Numbered from the stretch's first letter, positions 13,135-20,485 are shown. The stretch is 64,000 bases of DNA from Rhizobium sp. CCGE531 (GCF_003627795.1 NZ_CP032684.1:3201001-3265000); one strand, 5' to 3'. Notes: generated from the letters alone by a model not told the origin. Translations and numbers: made by a program.

Positions 13135-13166
13135 AAGCGGCGCCCCGATAGAGCGCCGCTTCTTTT
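13135..13166 (+). terminator. Terminator between convergent transporter and hsp20 genes
   Basis: A 9-bp perfect stem (13135-13143 with 13153-13161, AAGCGGCGC and GCGCCGCTT) and 9-base loop, followed by CTTTTG on the plus strand. The minus strand also has TTGCTTTG behind it, so it may serve both converging genes. Confidence 0.75.
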
Positions 13167-13214
13167 GATCTTGGGAGGATCAAAGGCTTGAGGGTCGAAG
13201 ACCGCCAGCCTGCA

Positions 13215-13679
13215 TTAGTTGATATGTGCCTCGATGGCCTTGGCGGTTTCCACGGTCTCGGCCGCGATGGAGATGCGGCGGGGCTTCATGGCTTCCGGAA
13301 TGTTGCGCAGCAGATCGATGTGCAGCAGACCATTCTTCAGCGAAGCAGCCTGGACCTCGACATGATCGGCGAGCTGGAAACGACGCTCGAAGGCGCGCTT
13401 GGCAATACCGCGATAGAGATATTCGCCGGCCTCGGTCGGCTCTTCGCTCTTTTCGCCCTTGACGTGAAGGACGTGGGCGTGAGCCTCGATGCTCAGTTCC
13501 TTTTCATCGAAACCTGCAACGGCCATAGTGATGCGATAGGTGTTTTCACCGGTGCGCTCGATGTTGTAGGGCGGATAGGTCTGGGCCTGTTCCGGCTGGG
13601 CAAGGCTGTCGAGCATGGTGAACAGACGATCGAAACCGACGGTGGAACGATAAAGGGGAGAGAAGTCTACGTGACGCAT
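13215..13679 (-). CDS. Small heat-shock protein, Hsp20/IbpA family
   Basis: 154 residues with a central alpha-crystallin domain. ITMAVAGFDEKELSIE opens the domain, LYRGIAKRAFERRFQL is the conserved middle, and KNGLLHIDL closes it. It is an ATP-independent holdase that binds unfolding proteins. The start at 13679 has an AGGAGG ribosome site that lies inside a predicted ROSE-type hairpin. A sigma-32-type promoter lies about 105 bases upstream, so heat induction is predicted at both transcription and translation. Confidence 0.95.
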   Translation of the reverse strand: MRHVDFSPLYRSTVGFDRLFTMLDSLAQPEQAQTYPPYNIERTGENTYRITMAVAGFDEKELSIEAHAHVLHVKGEKSEEPTEAGEYLYRGIAKRAFERRFQLADHVEVQAASLKNGLLHIDLLRNIPEAMKPRRISIAAETVETAKAIEAHIN

Positions 13680-13785
13680 GGAGTCCTCCTGTGAGCGACA
13701 ATTGCGATTTCAAGCTTTGCCCCACGGCCCCACTCCTGGCGGCCTCGGGACGGTTCTGCGAGCCCGTTTGGCACCCGCAGGATGG
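13680..13785 (-). promoter_or_regulatory. ROSE-like RNA thermometer in the hsp20 leader
   Basis: The leader between the predicted transcription start and the ATG is about 100 bases, the size of ROSE elements. At its 3' end UCGCU (13694-13698 on the minus strand) faces the ribosome site AGGAG (13686-13690) across a 3-base loop. UYGCU opposite the Shine-Dalgarno sequence, including an internal G-G pair, is the hallmark of ROSE elements of rhizobial small heat-shock genes. The upstream stems were not folded. Confidence 0.65.
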
Positions 13786-13814
13786 AGATGGGGATCGCGT
13801 TTCCGGAGTTCAAG
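13786..13814 (-). promoter_or_regulatory. RpoH (sigma-32) promoter of hsp20
   Basis: Minus strand: CTTGAA (13809-13814), 15 bases, then CCCCATCT (13786-13793). This fits the sigma-32 consensus (CTTGAA and CCCCATNT) very closely. Confidence 0.75.
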
Positions 13815-13938
13815 GCCCCTGCGCGCTTCGGTAAAATCCCAAGGAAAAACACTGCGTGAACCACAGATGAACGCATGGTTCGGAACCCGTTCAGGCTGGC
13901 CGGCCTACCAATCGACCATCGGAACACCATCGTCCGAT

Positions 13939-14022
13939 GACTGAAGTGTATCGTCCCTTCTTCTTCAGTCCTTGCTCGGCCGGCGAAGCGGATCTCTCTA
14001 TCTCCGCAAGCCGGCCTTTTTT
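13939..14022 (+). ncRNA. Candidate small RNA with its own terminator
   Basis: An 8-bp stem (13939-13946 with 13963-13970) carries a 16-base loop rich in C and U (contains CCCUUCUU). It is followed by a strong intrinsic terminator: 7-bp stem GGCCGGC with GCCGGCC (13978-13984 with 14010-14016), an inner GCGGA/TCCGC stem, and six Ts. No plus-strand gene upstream needs this terminator, because the neighbours hsp20 and the DUF2000 gene are both on the minus strand. The 5' end is not defined. A 25-codon frame (13867-13944) precedes it but has no ribosome site. I did not recognise the RNA family. Confidence 0.5.
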
Positions 14023-14037
14023 CTTTTGGGCGCCCAA

Positions 14038-14081
14038 GCAATTCCAGGAAAAGTGTGAAGCGGTTTTCCGTCCGGAATTGC
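14038..14081. repeat. Rhizobial mosaic palindromic element, copy 1
   Basis: 44-base palindromic unit with outer arms GCAATTCC/GGAATTGC and inner arms GGAAAA/TTTTCC. The inverse-oriented copy at 17538-17581 shares 40 of 44 bases, and a third copy lies at 56831-56873. This is a known type of dispersed rhizobial intergenic repeat. Confidence 0.8.
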
Positions 14082-14095
14082 GTCAAAGCACACAG

Positions 14096-14512
14096 CTACC
14101 GCAGCAATTTCAGCGAACCGGTGAGCGACTTCACCCATTTCGAAGGCCCCGCCAGCCCCAGGCCGTCGATCGTTTCACCAGCGAGATCGCGATCGGGAAA
14201 CGTCGCCTCATATTCCCTGTAATCATGCAGCGAGCGGGCGAAACCGGGAAAGGGAACGACCGCGCGGTCGTCTTCCACCGGCAAGGTCTTCAGCAACAGA
14301 GATCGTATGGTCTCGGCATCCGCCTGCAGTATCGGAACGGGCATGTTCGAGCTGATGTCGATGGTCCTCCCTTCCCTATCGGTCAATTGACGCGCCGCAA
14401 GTGCGGGAAATTTCGCACTCAGCCCGATCGCGATGGCGCCGGTGGTGTTGGCGATCAGGCCGAGCGGCAATGCCGGATTGATGACGATGGCAAGACGAAT
14501 ATCGGGAAGCAT
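14096..14512 (-). CDS. DUF2000 domain protein
   Basis: 138 residues. It matches DUF2000 (PF09391), small soluble proteins commonly paired with AsnC/Lrp regulators, as here with the divergent gene at 14644. Features are the opening DIRLAIVINPALPLGLIANT and an internal SNMPVPILQA. No catalytic function is established. The start at 14512 is the only good methionine, and the 131-base divergent spacer holds a palindrome that may be the Lrp site. Confidence 0.82.
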   Translation of the reverse strand: MLPDIRLAIVINPALPLGLIANTTGAIAIGLSAKFPALAARQLTDREGRTIDISSNMPVPILQADAETIRSLLLKTLPVEDDRAVVPFPGFARSLHDYREYEATFPDRDLAGETIDGLGLAGPSKWVKSLTGSLKLLR

Positions 14513-14604
14513 GGAGACCTGCTGCTGTTGAGATTATGTGCGCACAGGATATCTCCGAGATCCGGGATATTCTTACCTTTCATTGCCACTATGAATATAA
14601 TTAT

Positions 14605-14617
14605 GGTAGAGTCTACC
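14605..14617. promoter_or_regulatory. Palindromic operator candidate for the Lrp/AsnC regulator
   Basis: GGTAGA-G-TCTACC is a perfect 6+1+6 palindrome in AT-rich DNA, 27 bases before the Lrp start. It lies in the divergent spacer shared with the DUF2000 gene. Confidence 0.5.
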
Positions 14618-14643
14618 AAATTCAACTGAGACTTAGGTAGGAT

Positions 14644-15123
14644 ATGCCTGATACCCTTGAACCCATCGATCTGCGCATCCTCGGCGCGCTCCAGAAGGAC
14701 GGACGCCTGACCAACCAGGCGCTTTCCTCCGAAGTCGGGCTCTCGACATCACCATGCTGGCGGCGCGTGCGCCAGCTCGAGGAAACAGGCGTGATCCAGG
14801 GCTATTCGGCCACGCTTGACCGACGCCGGATCGGGCTCGGCGTTCTCGCCTTCATCAGGGTGAAGATCGACAGCCACAGCGAGGCCGAAGCCGAGGAGTT
14901 CTCGCGCGACGTCCTGAAGCTCAGCGAAGTCGTAGCCTGCTACAGCATCGCCGGCGACGCGGATTTCCTGCTGCAAGTGGTCGCGACCGATCTCGACAGC
15001 TATGCGGATTTCGCCATGGCCGTCGTTCGCCGATTGCCGCGCATCAAGGAAATGCAGACGACCTTCGTGCTCAAGGAAATCAAACCTTTCAAGGGCCTTC
15101 CGCTTGAGGTCGGGCAGCGATAA
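14644..15123 (+). CDS. Lrp/AsnC-family transcriptional regulator
   Basis: 159 residues, normal for the family. The N-terminal helix-turn-helix reads LDLRILGALQKDGRLTNQAL-type sequence with VGLSTSPCWRRVRQLE as recognition region. The C-terminal RAM domain carries the ligand-binding ACYSIAGDADFLLQV segment. It is divergent from a DUF2000 gene and probably controls it. Its last 23 codons (15052-15123) are repeated in diverged form at 16305-16376, directly behind the next gene. Confidence 0.93.
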   Translation: MPDTLEPIDLRILGALQKDGRLTNQALSSEVGLSTSPCWRRVRQLEETGVIQGYSATLDRRRIGLGVLAFIRVKIDSHSEAEAEEFSRDVLKLSEVVACYSIAGDADFLLQVVATDLDSYADFAMAVVRRLPRIKEMQTTFVLKEIKPFKGLPLEVGQR

Positions 15124-15180
15124 CACACAACGCCTGGCTGTCGCGCATATCCTGCGAGCCCTTTACGTTTGGATAGAAGC

Positions 15181-15210
15181 CATCCTATTCTAGGTCATCC
15201 TATTCTAAGT
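15181..15210 (+). repeat. Two-copy 15-bp tandem repeat
   Basis: The unit CATCCTATTCTAGGT is repeated once with a single G/A change. It lies 28 bases before the K+ channel start and could be a remnant of slippage or a pair of protein sites. Confidence 0.6.
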
Positions 15211-15237
15211 AAGTGGCAGCCCACCCCGGGGTATTGA

Positions 15238-16305
15238 ATGTCGGCGCTCCCTTTTTCGAAGATCTCCGCATCGCTGAACGCGGTGCTCGCTGCAATCGGT
15301 CTGTTGACCGTGGCGGCACTCACGACGCCTGATATAACCGGACTGACCAGGCTCATCCTGCACGTTCTGCTCGCCGGCATCTGGGCTGCCTACGGTCTGC
15401 AACTGATCGAGACGCTGATCATGCAGCGGACGAGAGGCGTTCGCGGCAGGGCGCTGGAAATCACCATCGACGTGCTTGCCGTATTAGTCCCCGTGGCCGC
15501 ATTCTTTTTCGTCCGGGGGCGTGACCAAGGCCTCTATTGCGCCATATGGCTCTTGAAGCCGCTGCGCGGCTCGACCTTCTTCCGGCTGCTGGGCAGGGTC
15601 CTGACCAAGGAAGCGCGCAACCTGATCGGCGTCACCTCGATCTTCGGCATCGTCCTGTTCGGCGCGGCACTCGCAGCTTATATCATCGAGCGCGACGTCC
15701 AGCCGGACAAGTTCGGCAGCATCCCGCTGGCAATGTGGTGGGCGGTGGTCACGCTGTCGACCACGGGCTATGGCGACGAAATTCCGCAAAGTTTCGCCGG
15801 CCGCGTCCTTGCCGGGCTGGTCATGATGAGCGGAATCGGCATCTTTGCGCTCTGGGCCGGCATCCTCGCCACCGGTTTCTACGAAGAAGTTCGTCGCCAG
15901 GACTTCGTGCGCAATTGGCAGCTGGTTGCGGCGGTGCCGTTGTTCCAGAAGCTGGGCTCGGCCGCGCTCATCGAGATCGTGCGGGCGCTGAGACCCCGTG
16001 TCGTACCGGCCGGCGGTATGATCTGCCGCAAGGGCGAGACCGGCGACCAGATGTTCTTCATCGTCGAGGGCCGCGTCAGCGTCGCCACACCGAACCCCGT
16101 GGAGCTCGGCTCCGGCAGCTTCTTCGGCGAGATGGCGCTGATCAGCGGCGAGCCCCGCTCGGCGACCGTCAGCGCCGCAACTGAAGTCTCCCTGCTGTCG
16201 CTCTATTCGTCGGATTTCCAGATGCTGTCGAGCAGCAGCCCGGAGATCGCCGACATCATCCGCAAAACAGCGCTCGAACGCCGCGGTGCGACGCCGAAGA
16301 CCTGA
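15238..16305 (+). CDS. Cyclic-nucleotide-gated K+ channel, MloK1 (MlotiK1) ortholog
   Basis: 355 residues, the same length as the structurally studied Mesorhizobium loti channel MloK1. Six membrane spans (about residues 5-210) include the pore loop with selectivity filter TTGYGD at residues 175-180. A short linker leads to a C-terminal cyclic-nucleotide-binding domain (about 225-350). The phosphate-binding cassette reads FFGEMALISGEPRSATVS, with the cAMP-contacting arginine at R307, the same number as in MloK1. The S4 region has few arginines, so voltage gating is weak or absent. The gene is sandwiched between the Lrp gene and a diverged copy of that gene's 3' end. Confidence 0.93.
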   Translation: MSALPFSKISASLNAVLAAIGLLTVAALTTPDITGLTRLILHVLLAGIWAAYGLQLIETLIMQRTRGVRGRALEITIDVLAVLVPVAAFFFVRGRDQGLYCAIWLLKPLRGSTFFRLLGRVLTKEARNLIGVTSIFGIVLFGAALAAYIIERDVQPDKFGSIPLAMWWAVVTLSTTGYGDEIPQSFAGRVLAGLVMMSGIGIFALWAGILATGFYEEVRRQDFVRNWQLVAAVPLFQKLGSAALIEIVRALRPRVVPAGGMICRKGETGDQMFFIVEGRVSVATPNPVELGSGSFFGEMALISGEPRSATVSAATEVSLLSLYSSDFQMLSSSSPEIADIIRKTALERRGATPKT

Positions 16306-16376
16306 TGCGGACGACCTTCGCGCGGAAGGAGATCAAGCCTTTCAAGAGCTTTCCTCTCGATATCGGGCAACGATAG
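16305..16376 (+). pseudogene. Detached 3' fragment of an Lrp/AsnC gene
   Basis: The 23 codons starting MRTTFARKEIKPFKSFPLDI and ending at the TAG at 16374 match the C-terminus of the Lrp protein encoded at 14644-15123 in 16 of 23 residues, and in 58 of 72 bases including the stop position. The rest of the regulator is absent because the K+ channel gene ends at the same base. Some similarity continues downstream (GGCTGTCGCG in both copies). It is probably a relic of a duplicated or second lrp gene. Confidence 0.75.
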
Positions 16377-16506
16377 GCAGGTGGAGGACGGCTGTCGCGT
16401 CGCCCCGTGCGCACCATTCGGAGAAAAACCATAAACCTGTTGCAATTCGCTCCACCTGCGCTATCCCCTTGAGATGAGCCATTTGTCAGCGAGGCGCGAC
16501 ATCGCC

Positions 16507-17481
16507 ATGGATTCGATTCTCTATTCCACGGCAGATAATCCGGTTCCGGAGAACCGCACCGAGGGGTTTTTCGAGAGCTTCGACGGGCGCAAGCTGCGCT
16601 ACGCCATCTTCCGCTGCGAGCAGCCGGTTGCCAGGGGGACCGTGGTTCTGCTGCAGGGCCGCAACGAATTCATCGAGAAATATTTCGAGACGATCCGCAA
16701 CCTCACCGCCAAGGGCCTATGGGTCGCGACTTTCGATCTTCGCGGCCAGGGTGGATCGGAACGGCTGCTGAAGGATCCCTTGCGCGGCCATATCCGACAC
16801 TTTTCCGACTATGAGTGCGACCTCACGGCCTTCCTCGACAAGATCGTCCTGCCGGATACGCGCCTGCCCTTCTTTCTGCTAGCCCATTCGACGGGCGCGC
16901 TGATCGCGCTCTCGGCGGCACCGGGGCTTGCAACCCGCATCGACCGCATGGTGCTATCGGCCCCGTTCATCGGCCTGACCGGTCACGGCGTCTCGCCGGC
17001 CTTCATCCGCTTTCTTTCCGGCACAGTCAGCGGCATCGGCCTTGGCCGGATGCAATTCAGCAAGAAATTCAAGGAAAGACCCTTCGCCGACAATCCGTTG
17101 ACGACGGACGAGCAGCGCTATCGGCGCAACATCGGCATCGGCGCCACCTATCCGCAGCTTTGCCTGGGTCCGCCGACGGCGCGCTGGCTGTCGCAAGCCT
17201 TGCGGGCGATCGAACGGGTCAACAGGCCCGAACACCTGTTCTCGATTCACGTCCCCACTGTCCTGCTCGCGCCGACACGGGACGGCGTGGTGCCCTATGC
17301 CGATCAAGAACGGCTGTCGCGTTATTTCCGCGCCGCCCAGCTCGTGCCCATTCATGGCGCCAAGCATGAGATCCTGCAGGAGCGCGATGTCTACCGAAAT
17401 CAGGCGCTCGCCGCGATCAACGCCTTCATTCCCGGCAGCGATGCCGAAACCAACGCCTACGAGATAGAAGCGGAAGCCTGA
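16507..17481 (+). CDS. Alpha/beta hydrolase, lysophospholipase (PldB-like)
   Basis: 324 residues from the ATG at 16507; an in-frame ATG at 16474 would add 11. It belongs to the serine aminopeptidase/Hydrolase_4 group that includes lysophospholipase L2 and monoglyceride lipases. The nucleophile elbow is AHSTG with S128. The acid lies in the APTRDGVVP region and the histidine in GAKHEIL. The early DLRGQGGSERL motif is typical of the group. There is no signal peptide, so it is probably cytoplasmic or membrane-peripheral. The substrate is not known. Confidence 0.85.
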   Translation: MDSILYSTADNPVPENRTEGFFESFDGRKLRYAIFRCEQPVARGTVVLLQGRNEFIEKYFETIRNLTAKGLWVATFDLRGQGGSERLLKDPLRGHIRHFSDYECDLTAFLDKIVLPDTRLPFFLLAHSTGALIALSAAPGLATRIDRMVLSAPFIGLTGHGVSPAFIRFLSGTVSGIGLGRMQFSKKFKERPFADNPLTTDEQRYRRNIGIGATYPQLCLGPPTARWLSQALRAIERVNRPEHLFSIHVPTVLLAPTRDGVVPYADQERLSRYFRAAQLVPIHGAKHEILQERDVYRNQALAAINAFIPGSDAETNAYEIEAEA

Positions 17482-17486
17482 CGCCA

Positions 17487-17521
17487 AGTGATTTGGCGTT
17501 TCATCGAATCGCCAAATCACT
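17487..17521 (+). terminator. Perfect 12-bp hairpin behind the hydrolase gene
   Basis: AGTGATTTGGCG (17487-17498) pairs perfectly with 17510-17521 across an 11-base loop. It starts 6 bases after the stop. The U-tract is poor, so it may be a weak terminator or a 3'-end stabiliser. Confidence 0.5.
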
Positions 17522-17537
17522 CCATTCGTTTGTTTCC

Positions 17538-17581
17538 GCAATTCCGGACGGAAAACCACTACGCACTTTTCCTGGATTTGC
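17538..17581. repeat. Rhizobial mosaic palindromic element, copy 2 (inverted)
   Basis: Shares 40 of 44 bases with the reverse complement of the copy at 14038-14081. It abuts the stop codon of hisN. Confidence 0.8.
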
Positions 17582-17582
17582 T

Positions 17583-18362
17583 CTATCGCGACAGGACAGC
17601 CAAAGCCTGTTCATAAACGGTGCGGCTGCCGGCAGCGATGATCGTTCCGCCCATCTCCGGCCGGCCGCCATCCCAGGTGGTCATGATGCCGCCGGCCTGC
17701 TCGACGACGGGAATGATACCGCCGACATCATAGGGCTTCAGCGAATTCTCGATGACGAGATCGATATGGCCCGCGGCAAGCAGCGCATAGGCATAGCAAT
17801 CCGTGCCATAACGGAAAAGCCGGACCTGGCTTTCGATCTCGCGATATTTGGCAAGCTCCTCGCCGACGAAGAGATGCGGCGACGTGGTGAAGAGGATTGC
17901 ATTCGAAAGACTACCGCAATCGCGGACCTGCAGTCGCTTTTCACCATCCGGCCCCGAATAGGTGGAGCCATTGCCGTCGGCAAAATAGCGCTCGCCCGTA
18001 AAAGGCTGGTCGATCAGCCCCATGATGGCGCGGCCGTTCTTCTGCAGGCCGATCAGCGTTCCCCAGACCGGAACGCCCGAGATGAAGGCGCGGGTGCCGT
18101 CGATCGGGTCGATCACCCAGACATGCTCGCGGTCGAGTCCGACGCTACCGTGCTCCTCGCCCAGAATGCCGTGATCGGGAAACTCGGCCTCGATCAACGC
18201 GCGAATCGCCTCTTCGGCGGCGCGGTCCCCTTCCGTCACCGGATCGAAGCCGCTGGCTTCCTTGTTGACCACATCGATGCCGGCGCGAAAGCGCGGCAGG
18301 GTTTCGGCCTTGGCCGCCTCGGCCAGACGATAGAAGAACGAGCGATCGGGAAGCATGGTCAA
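17583..18362 (-). CDS. hisN: Histidinol-phosphatase, inositol monophosphatase family
   Basis: 259 residues. A Mg2+-dependent phosphatase of the IMPase fold. Metal-binding motifs are ILGEEHG, then WVIDPIDGTRAF, and near the end KPYDVGGIIPVVEQAGG. The length and the ARAF-type loop match the HisN type that dephosphorylates histidinol phosphate in histidine biosynthesis in alphaproteobacteria and actinobacteria. An inositol or other sugar phosphatase role cannot be ruled out by sequence alone. Methionines at codons 1 and 3 are both possible starts. Confidence 0.85.
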   Translation of the reverse strand: MTMLPDRSFFYRLAEAAKAETLPRFRAGIDVVNKEASGFDPVTEGDRAAEEAIRALIEAEFPDHGILGEEHGSVGLDREHVWVIDPIDGTRAFISGVPVWGTLIGLQKNGRAIMGLIDQPFTGERYFADGNGSTYSGPDGEKRLQVRDCGSLSNAILFTTSPHLFVGEELAKYREIESQVRLFRYGTDCYAYALLAAGHIDLVIENSLKPYDVGGIIPVVEQAGGIMTTWDGGRPEMGGTIIAAGSRTVYEQALAVLSR

Positions 18363-18503
18363 TCCGCGTAAGTGACAGGATGGGCGATGTCATATCCCAT
18401 ATAGGCCGTGAAGCAAACCGGATGATGACGCGGCGGGCGGCATGCCTGCCGATCAGGCAGAATTTCCAAATCTGCCTAAATATTTTGCAGTGCAATAAAG
18501 TGC

Positions 18504-18532
18504 TTGACATTTGTGCAATGCGGTATCAATAT
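18504..18532 (+). promoter_or_regulatory. Promoter of the small RNA
   Basis: TTGACA (18504-18509; CTTGACA in context), 17 bases, CAATAT (18527-18532). A near-consensus sigma-70 site placing the start at about 18539. Confidence 0.75.
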
Positions 18533-18538
18533 CCGGCT

Positions 18539-18616
18539 ACAGTCTTCTGACTGTAAATACCCTCCTTGGGTGTTTCCTCCCTAGACTTAGCCGCGCCACA
18601 AGCGCGGTTCTTTTTT
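18539..18616 (+). ncRNA. Small RNA with anti-Shine-Dalgarno loops, alphaproteobacterial type
   Basis: About 78 nt bounded by a strong promoter and an intrinsic terminator. Stem 1 is ACAGTC with GACTGT around TTCT. A second small stem exposes CCUCC in UACCCUCCUUGGGUG. A single-stranded UUUCCUCCC follows. The terminator stem is CCGCGC (18591-18596) with GCGCGG (18602-18607), followed by TTCTTTTTT. Exposed CCUCC sequences complementary to ribosome sites are typical of rhizobial trans-acting RNAs such as the alpha-r14 (NfeR1) and alpha-r15 (AbcR) groups. This one resembles alpha-r14 in style but is shorter, so I leave the family open. Confidence 0.75.
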
Positions 18617-18663
18617 GGAGGAAAGCCTTTTTTTATTTCATGGGATGCGACAAGCACGAGGTG

Positions 18664-18904
18664 ATCTCGCCCTTGGCGGGCGAGAAAGCAATTTCACTGG
18701 TTTAGGAATTGCGCTACCGAGTGTGCTACGTATTCAAAAGCCTGGCGCAATTTCTAAGCCATTGAAATTGCCAGAGCGGGGGTCCGTTTCTTGCTCGCCC
18801 TATTCGGAGACTGCGTGCGCCACGCCTACCCCCTCTCTTGCAAAATCTAGCACTTAGCTAAAGCTAAATGCTGATTTTGCTTTCTCGCCCGCAAGGGGCG
18901 AGAT
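18664..18904. repeat. MITE-like rhizobial palindromic element
   Basis: 241 bp bounded by 28-base terminal inverted repeats (18664-18691 and 18877-18904) that match at 26 of 28 positions. Each arm is itself a hairpin built on CTCGCC/GGCGAG. An internal stem AGCACTTAGCT/AGCTAAATGCT is present near 18851-18872. There is no transposase. The element sits between the small RNA terminator and the stop of the amidohydrolase gene, ending 5 bases before that stop. Confidence 0.7.
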
Positions 18905-18909
18905 AGTCC

Positions 18910-19794
18910 CTATTCGGCAGCCAGCGCCGGATCGCCCGTATAGGATTCCACATGCTCGGCCATGCGCTTCATGAAAAGCGTAATGGCGGTGGCGACCTCG
19001 TTGAAATCCGGACGCTTCTCCAGCGTCGTCTCGTCGACATAGAGCGAGCGGTTGACCTCGATCTGCAGGGCATGCAGCCCGCGGGAGGGACGGCCGTAAT
19101 GCTCGGTGATGAAGCCGCCGGCATAGGGCTTGTTGCGCACCGCGTTGAAGCCGAGCTCCTCGAGGATCTGCATGGCGGCACGCGAAAGCTCCGCCGAAGC
19201 GCTCGTTCCATAACGGTCGCCGAGGATGAAATCGGGCCGCATATTGCTGCCGGCGATCCGGATATTGCCGGGCATGGAATGGCAATCGACCAGCACGCCG
19301 AAGCCGAATTTGACATGGGTGCGCGCAATCAGCCGCCGAAGCGTCGCATGATATGGCTTGTAGATCGTGTCGATGCGCATCAGCGCATCCTCGACCGGCA
19401 CGCGCCGCGCATAGATTTCCATGTTTTCGGCGACGATTCGCGGGATAGTGCCGAGCCCGCCGGCGACCCGCAGCGAATTGATGTTCGCGTAGGGCGGCAA
19501 GGCGCCGTCGAACATGCGCGGGTCGAGCTCATAGGGCTCGCGATTGACATCGATGTAGGCGCGCGGAAAATTGGCCAGCAGCAGCGGCGCGCCGAGGGAG
19601 CCCGCCGCCGAAAAAAGCTCGTCGACGTAGTGATCTTCCGAGCGGCGGATGGCGATGCCCTGGAGGCGGGATTGAGCGATGAAATCGGGGGGGTAGATGC
19701 GACCACTATGTGGCGAGCTGTAGACAAACGGTATCGTCTGGGAGGCGGGCTCCAATACCTCGAAAATCTCGAAACTACGCATTTCCGCGGACAT
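18910..19794 (-). CDS. N-formylglutamate amidohydrolase family protein
   Basis: 294 residues from the ATG at 19794; an ATG at 19809 is an alternative. It matches the FGase family (PF05013), metal-dependent amidohydrolases that cleave N-formylglutamate in histidine degradation. Visible blocks are FVYSSPHSGRIYP, RSEDHYVDELF, DVNREPYELDPRMF and VDCHSMPG, with histidine and acidic residues suited to metal binding. There are no hut genes beside it, so its substrate may differ. It is conserved next to cpdR in rhizobia, as far as I recall. The ribosome site is weak for either start. Confidence 0.85.
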   Translation of the reverse strand: MSAEMRSFEIFEVLEPASQTIPFVYSSPHSGRIYPPDFIAQSRLQGIAIRRSEDHYVDELFSAAGSLGAPLLLANFPRAYIDVNREPYELDPRMFDGALPPYANINSLRVAGGLGTIPRIVAENMEIYARRVPVEDALMRIDTIYKPYHATLRRLIARTHVKFGFGVLVDCHSMPGNIRIAGSNMRPDFILGDRYGTSASAELSRAAMQILEELGFNAVRNKPYAGGFITEHYGRPSRGLHALQIEVNRSLYVDETTLEKRPDFNEVATAITLFMKRMAEHVESYTGDPALAAE

Positions 19795-20079
19795 CAACGT
19801 CTTTACCATGTCAACAACTTGTCGCAGCAATCATGTTGCCAGTTGCATGACCGCAAGTCCATAGTAACTTGACCGAAATGGCCTTAATCCAAAGCGCAGT
19901 ATTCGAAATCTCCCGATGTCCGCTCAGCGGAAACGCAGGGCGTTTTCGCGGAACGAAGTCATGCTTTGAACAAAAGCGGGATTGGCGCGTTTTGGCCGAC
20001 TATTCACGGCTTGTTTACGGCGTGGCGCTAACCTAAAAGCTGGACAAGTCCAACAAGACAAAGTTGATTAGCGATAGAG

Positions 20080-20445
20080 ATGATGACCCAGAAGATACTT
20101 CTTGCCGAAGACGACAACGACATGCGTCGCTTTCTCGTGAAGGCACTCGAAAAAGCCGGCTACAAGGTCTTGTCCTTTGACAATGGAGCAAGCGCCTATG
20201 ACCGGCTGCGCGAAGAGCCCTTTTCGCTGCTCCTGACCGATATCGTCATGCCGGAGATGGACGGCATCGAGCTGGCGCGGCGCGCCACCGAACTCGATCC
20301 GGACCTGAAAGTCATGTTCATCACCGGCTTTGCCGCCGTCGCGCTGAACCCCGATTCGAAAGCGCCGAAGGATGCCAAGGTCCTTTCCAAGCCTTTCCAC
20401 CTTCGCGAGCTCGTCGACGAAGTCAACAAACTCCTTGCCGCGTAA
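20080..20445 (+). CDS. cpdR: Single-domain response regulator CpdR
   Basis: 121 residues, a lone receiver domain. The phosphorylated aspartate is D54 in LLTDIVMPEMDG, the acidic pair is EDD at 10-12, and the conserved lysine lies in LSKPFH. The segment MFITGFAAVALNPDS is diagnostic of CpdR. In Caulobacter and Sinorhizobium, unphosphorylated CpdR localises ClpXP to the cell pole and promotes degradation of cell-cycle proteins; CckA-ChpT phosphorylation switches it off. It is a single gene between the amidohydrolase and tRNA-Val. ATG at 20083 is an equally good start. Confidence 0.92.
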   Translation: MMTQKILLAEDDNDMRRFLVKALEKAGYKVLSFDNGASAYDRLREEPFSLLLTDIVMPEMDGIELARRATELDPDLKVMFITGFAAVALNPDSKAPKDAKVLSKPFHLRELVDEVNKLLAA

Positions 20446-20485
20446 GGCTTTCGGCGGCCACGTCACAAAACCGAAAAAAAGCCTA

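Noticed and set aside
13867..13944. 25-codon frame before the orphan terminator
   Set aside because: No ribosome site; kept only as context for the small RNA candidate.
18511..18705. 64-codon frame running through the small RNA and into the palindromic element
   Set aside because: No ribosome site; it crosses the terminator and ends in sequence encoded by the repeat arm.
19861..20032. Roughly 50-codon frame upstream of cpdR
   Set aside because: No ribosome site and a composition without membrane or domain features; probably chance.
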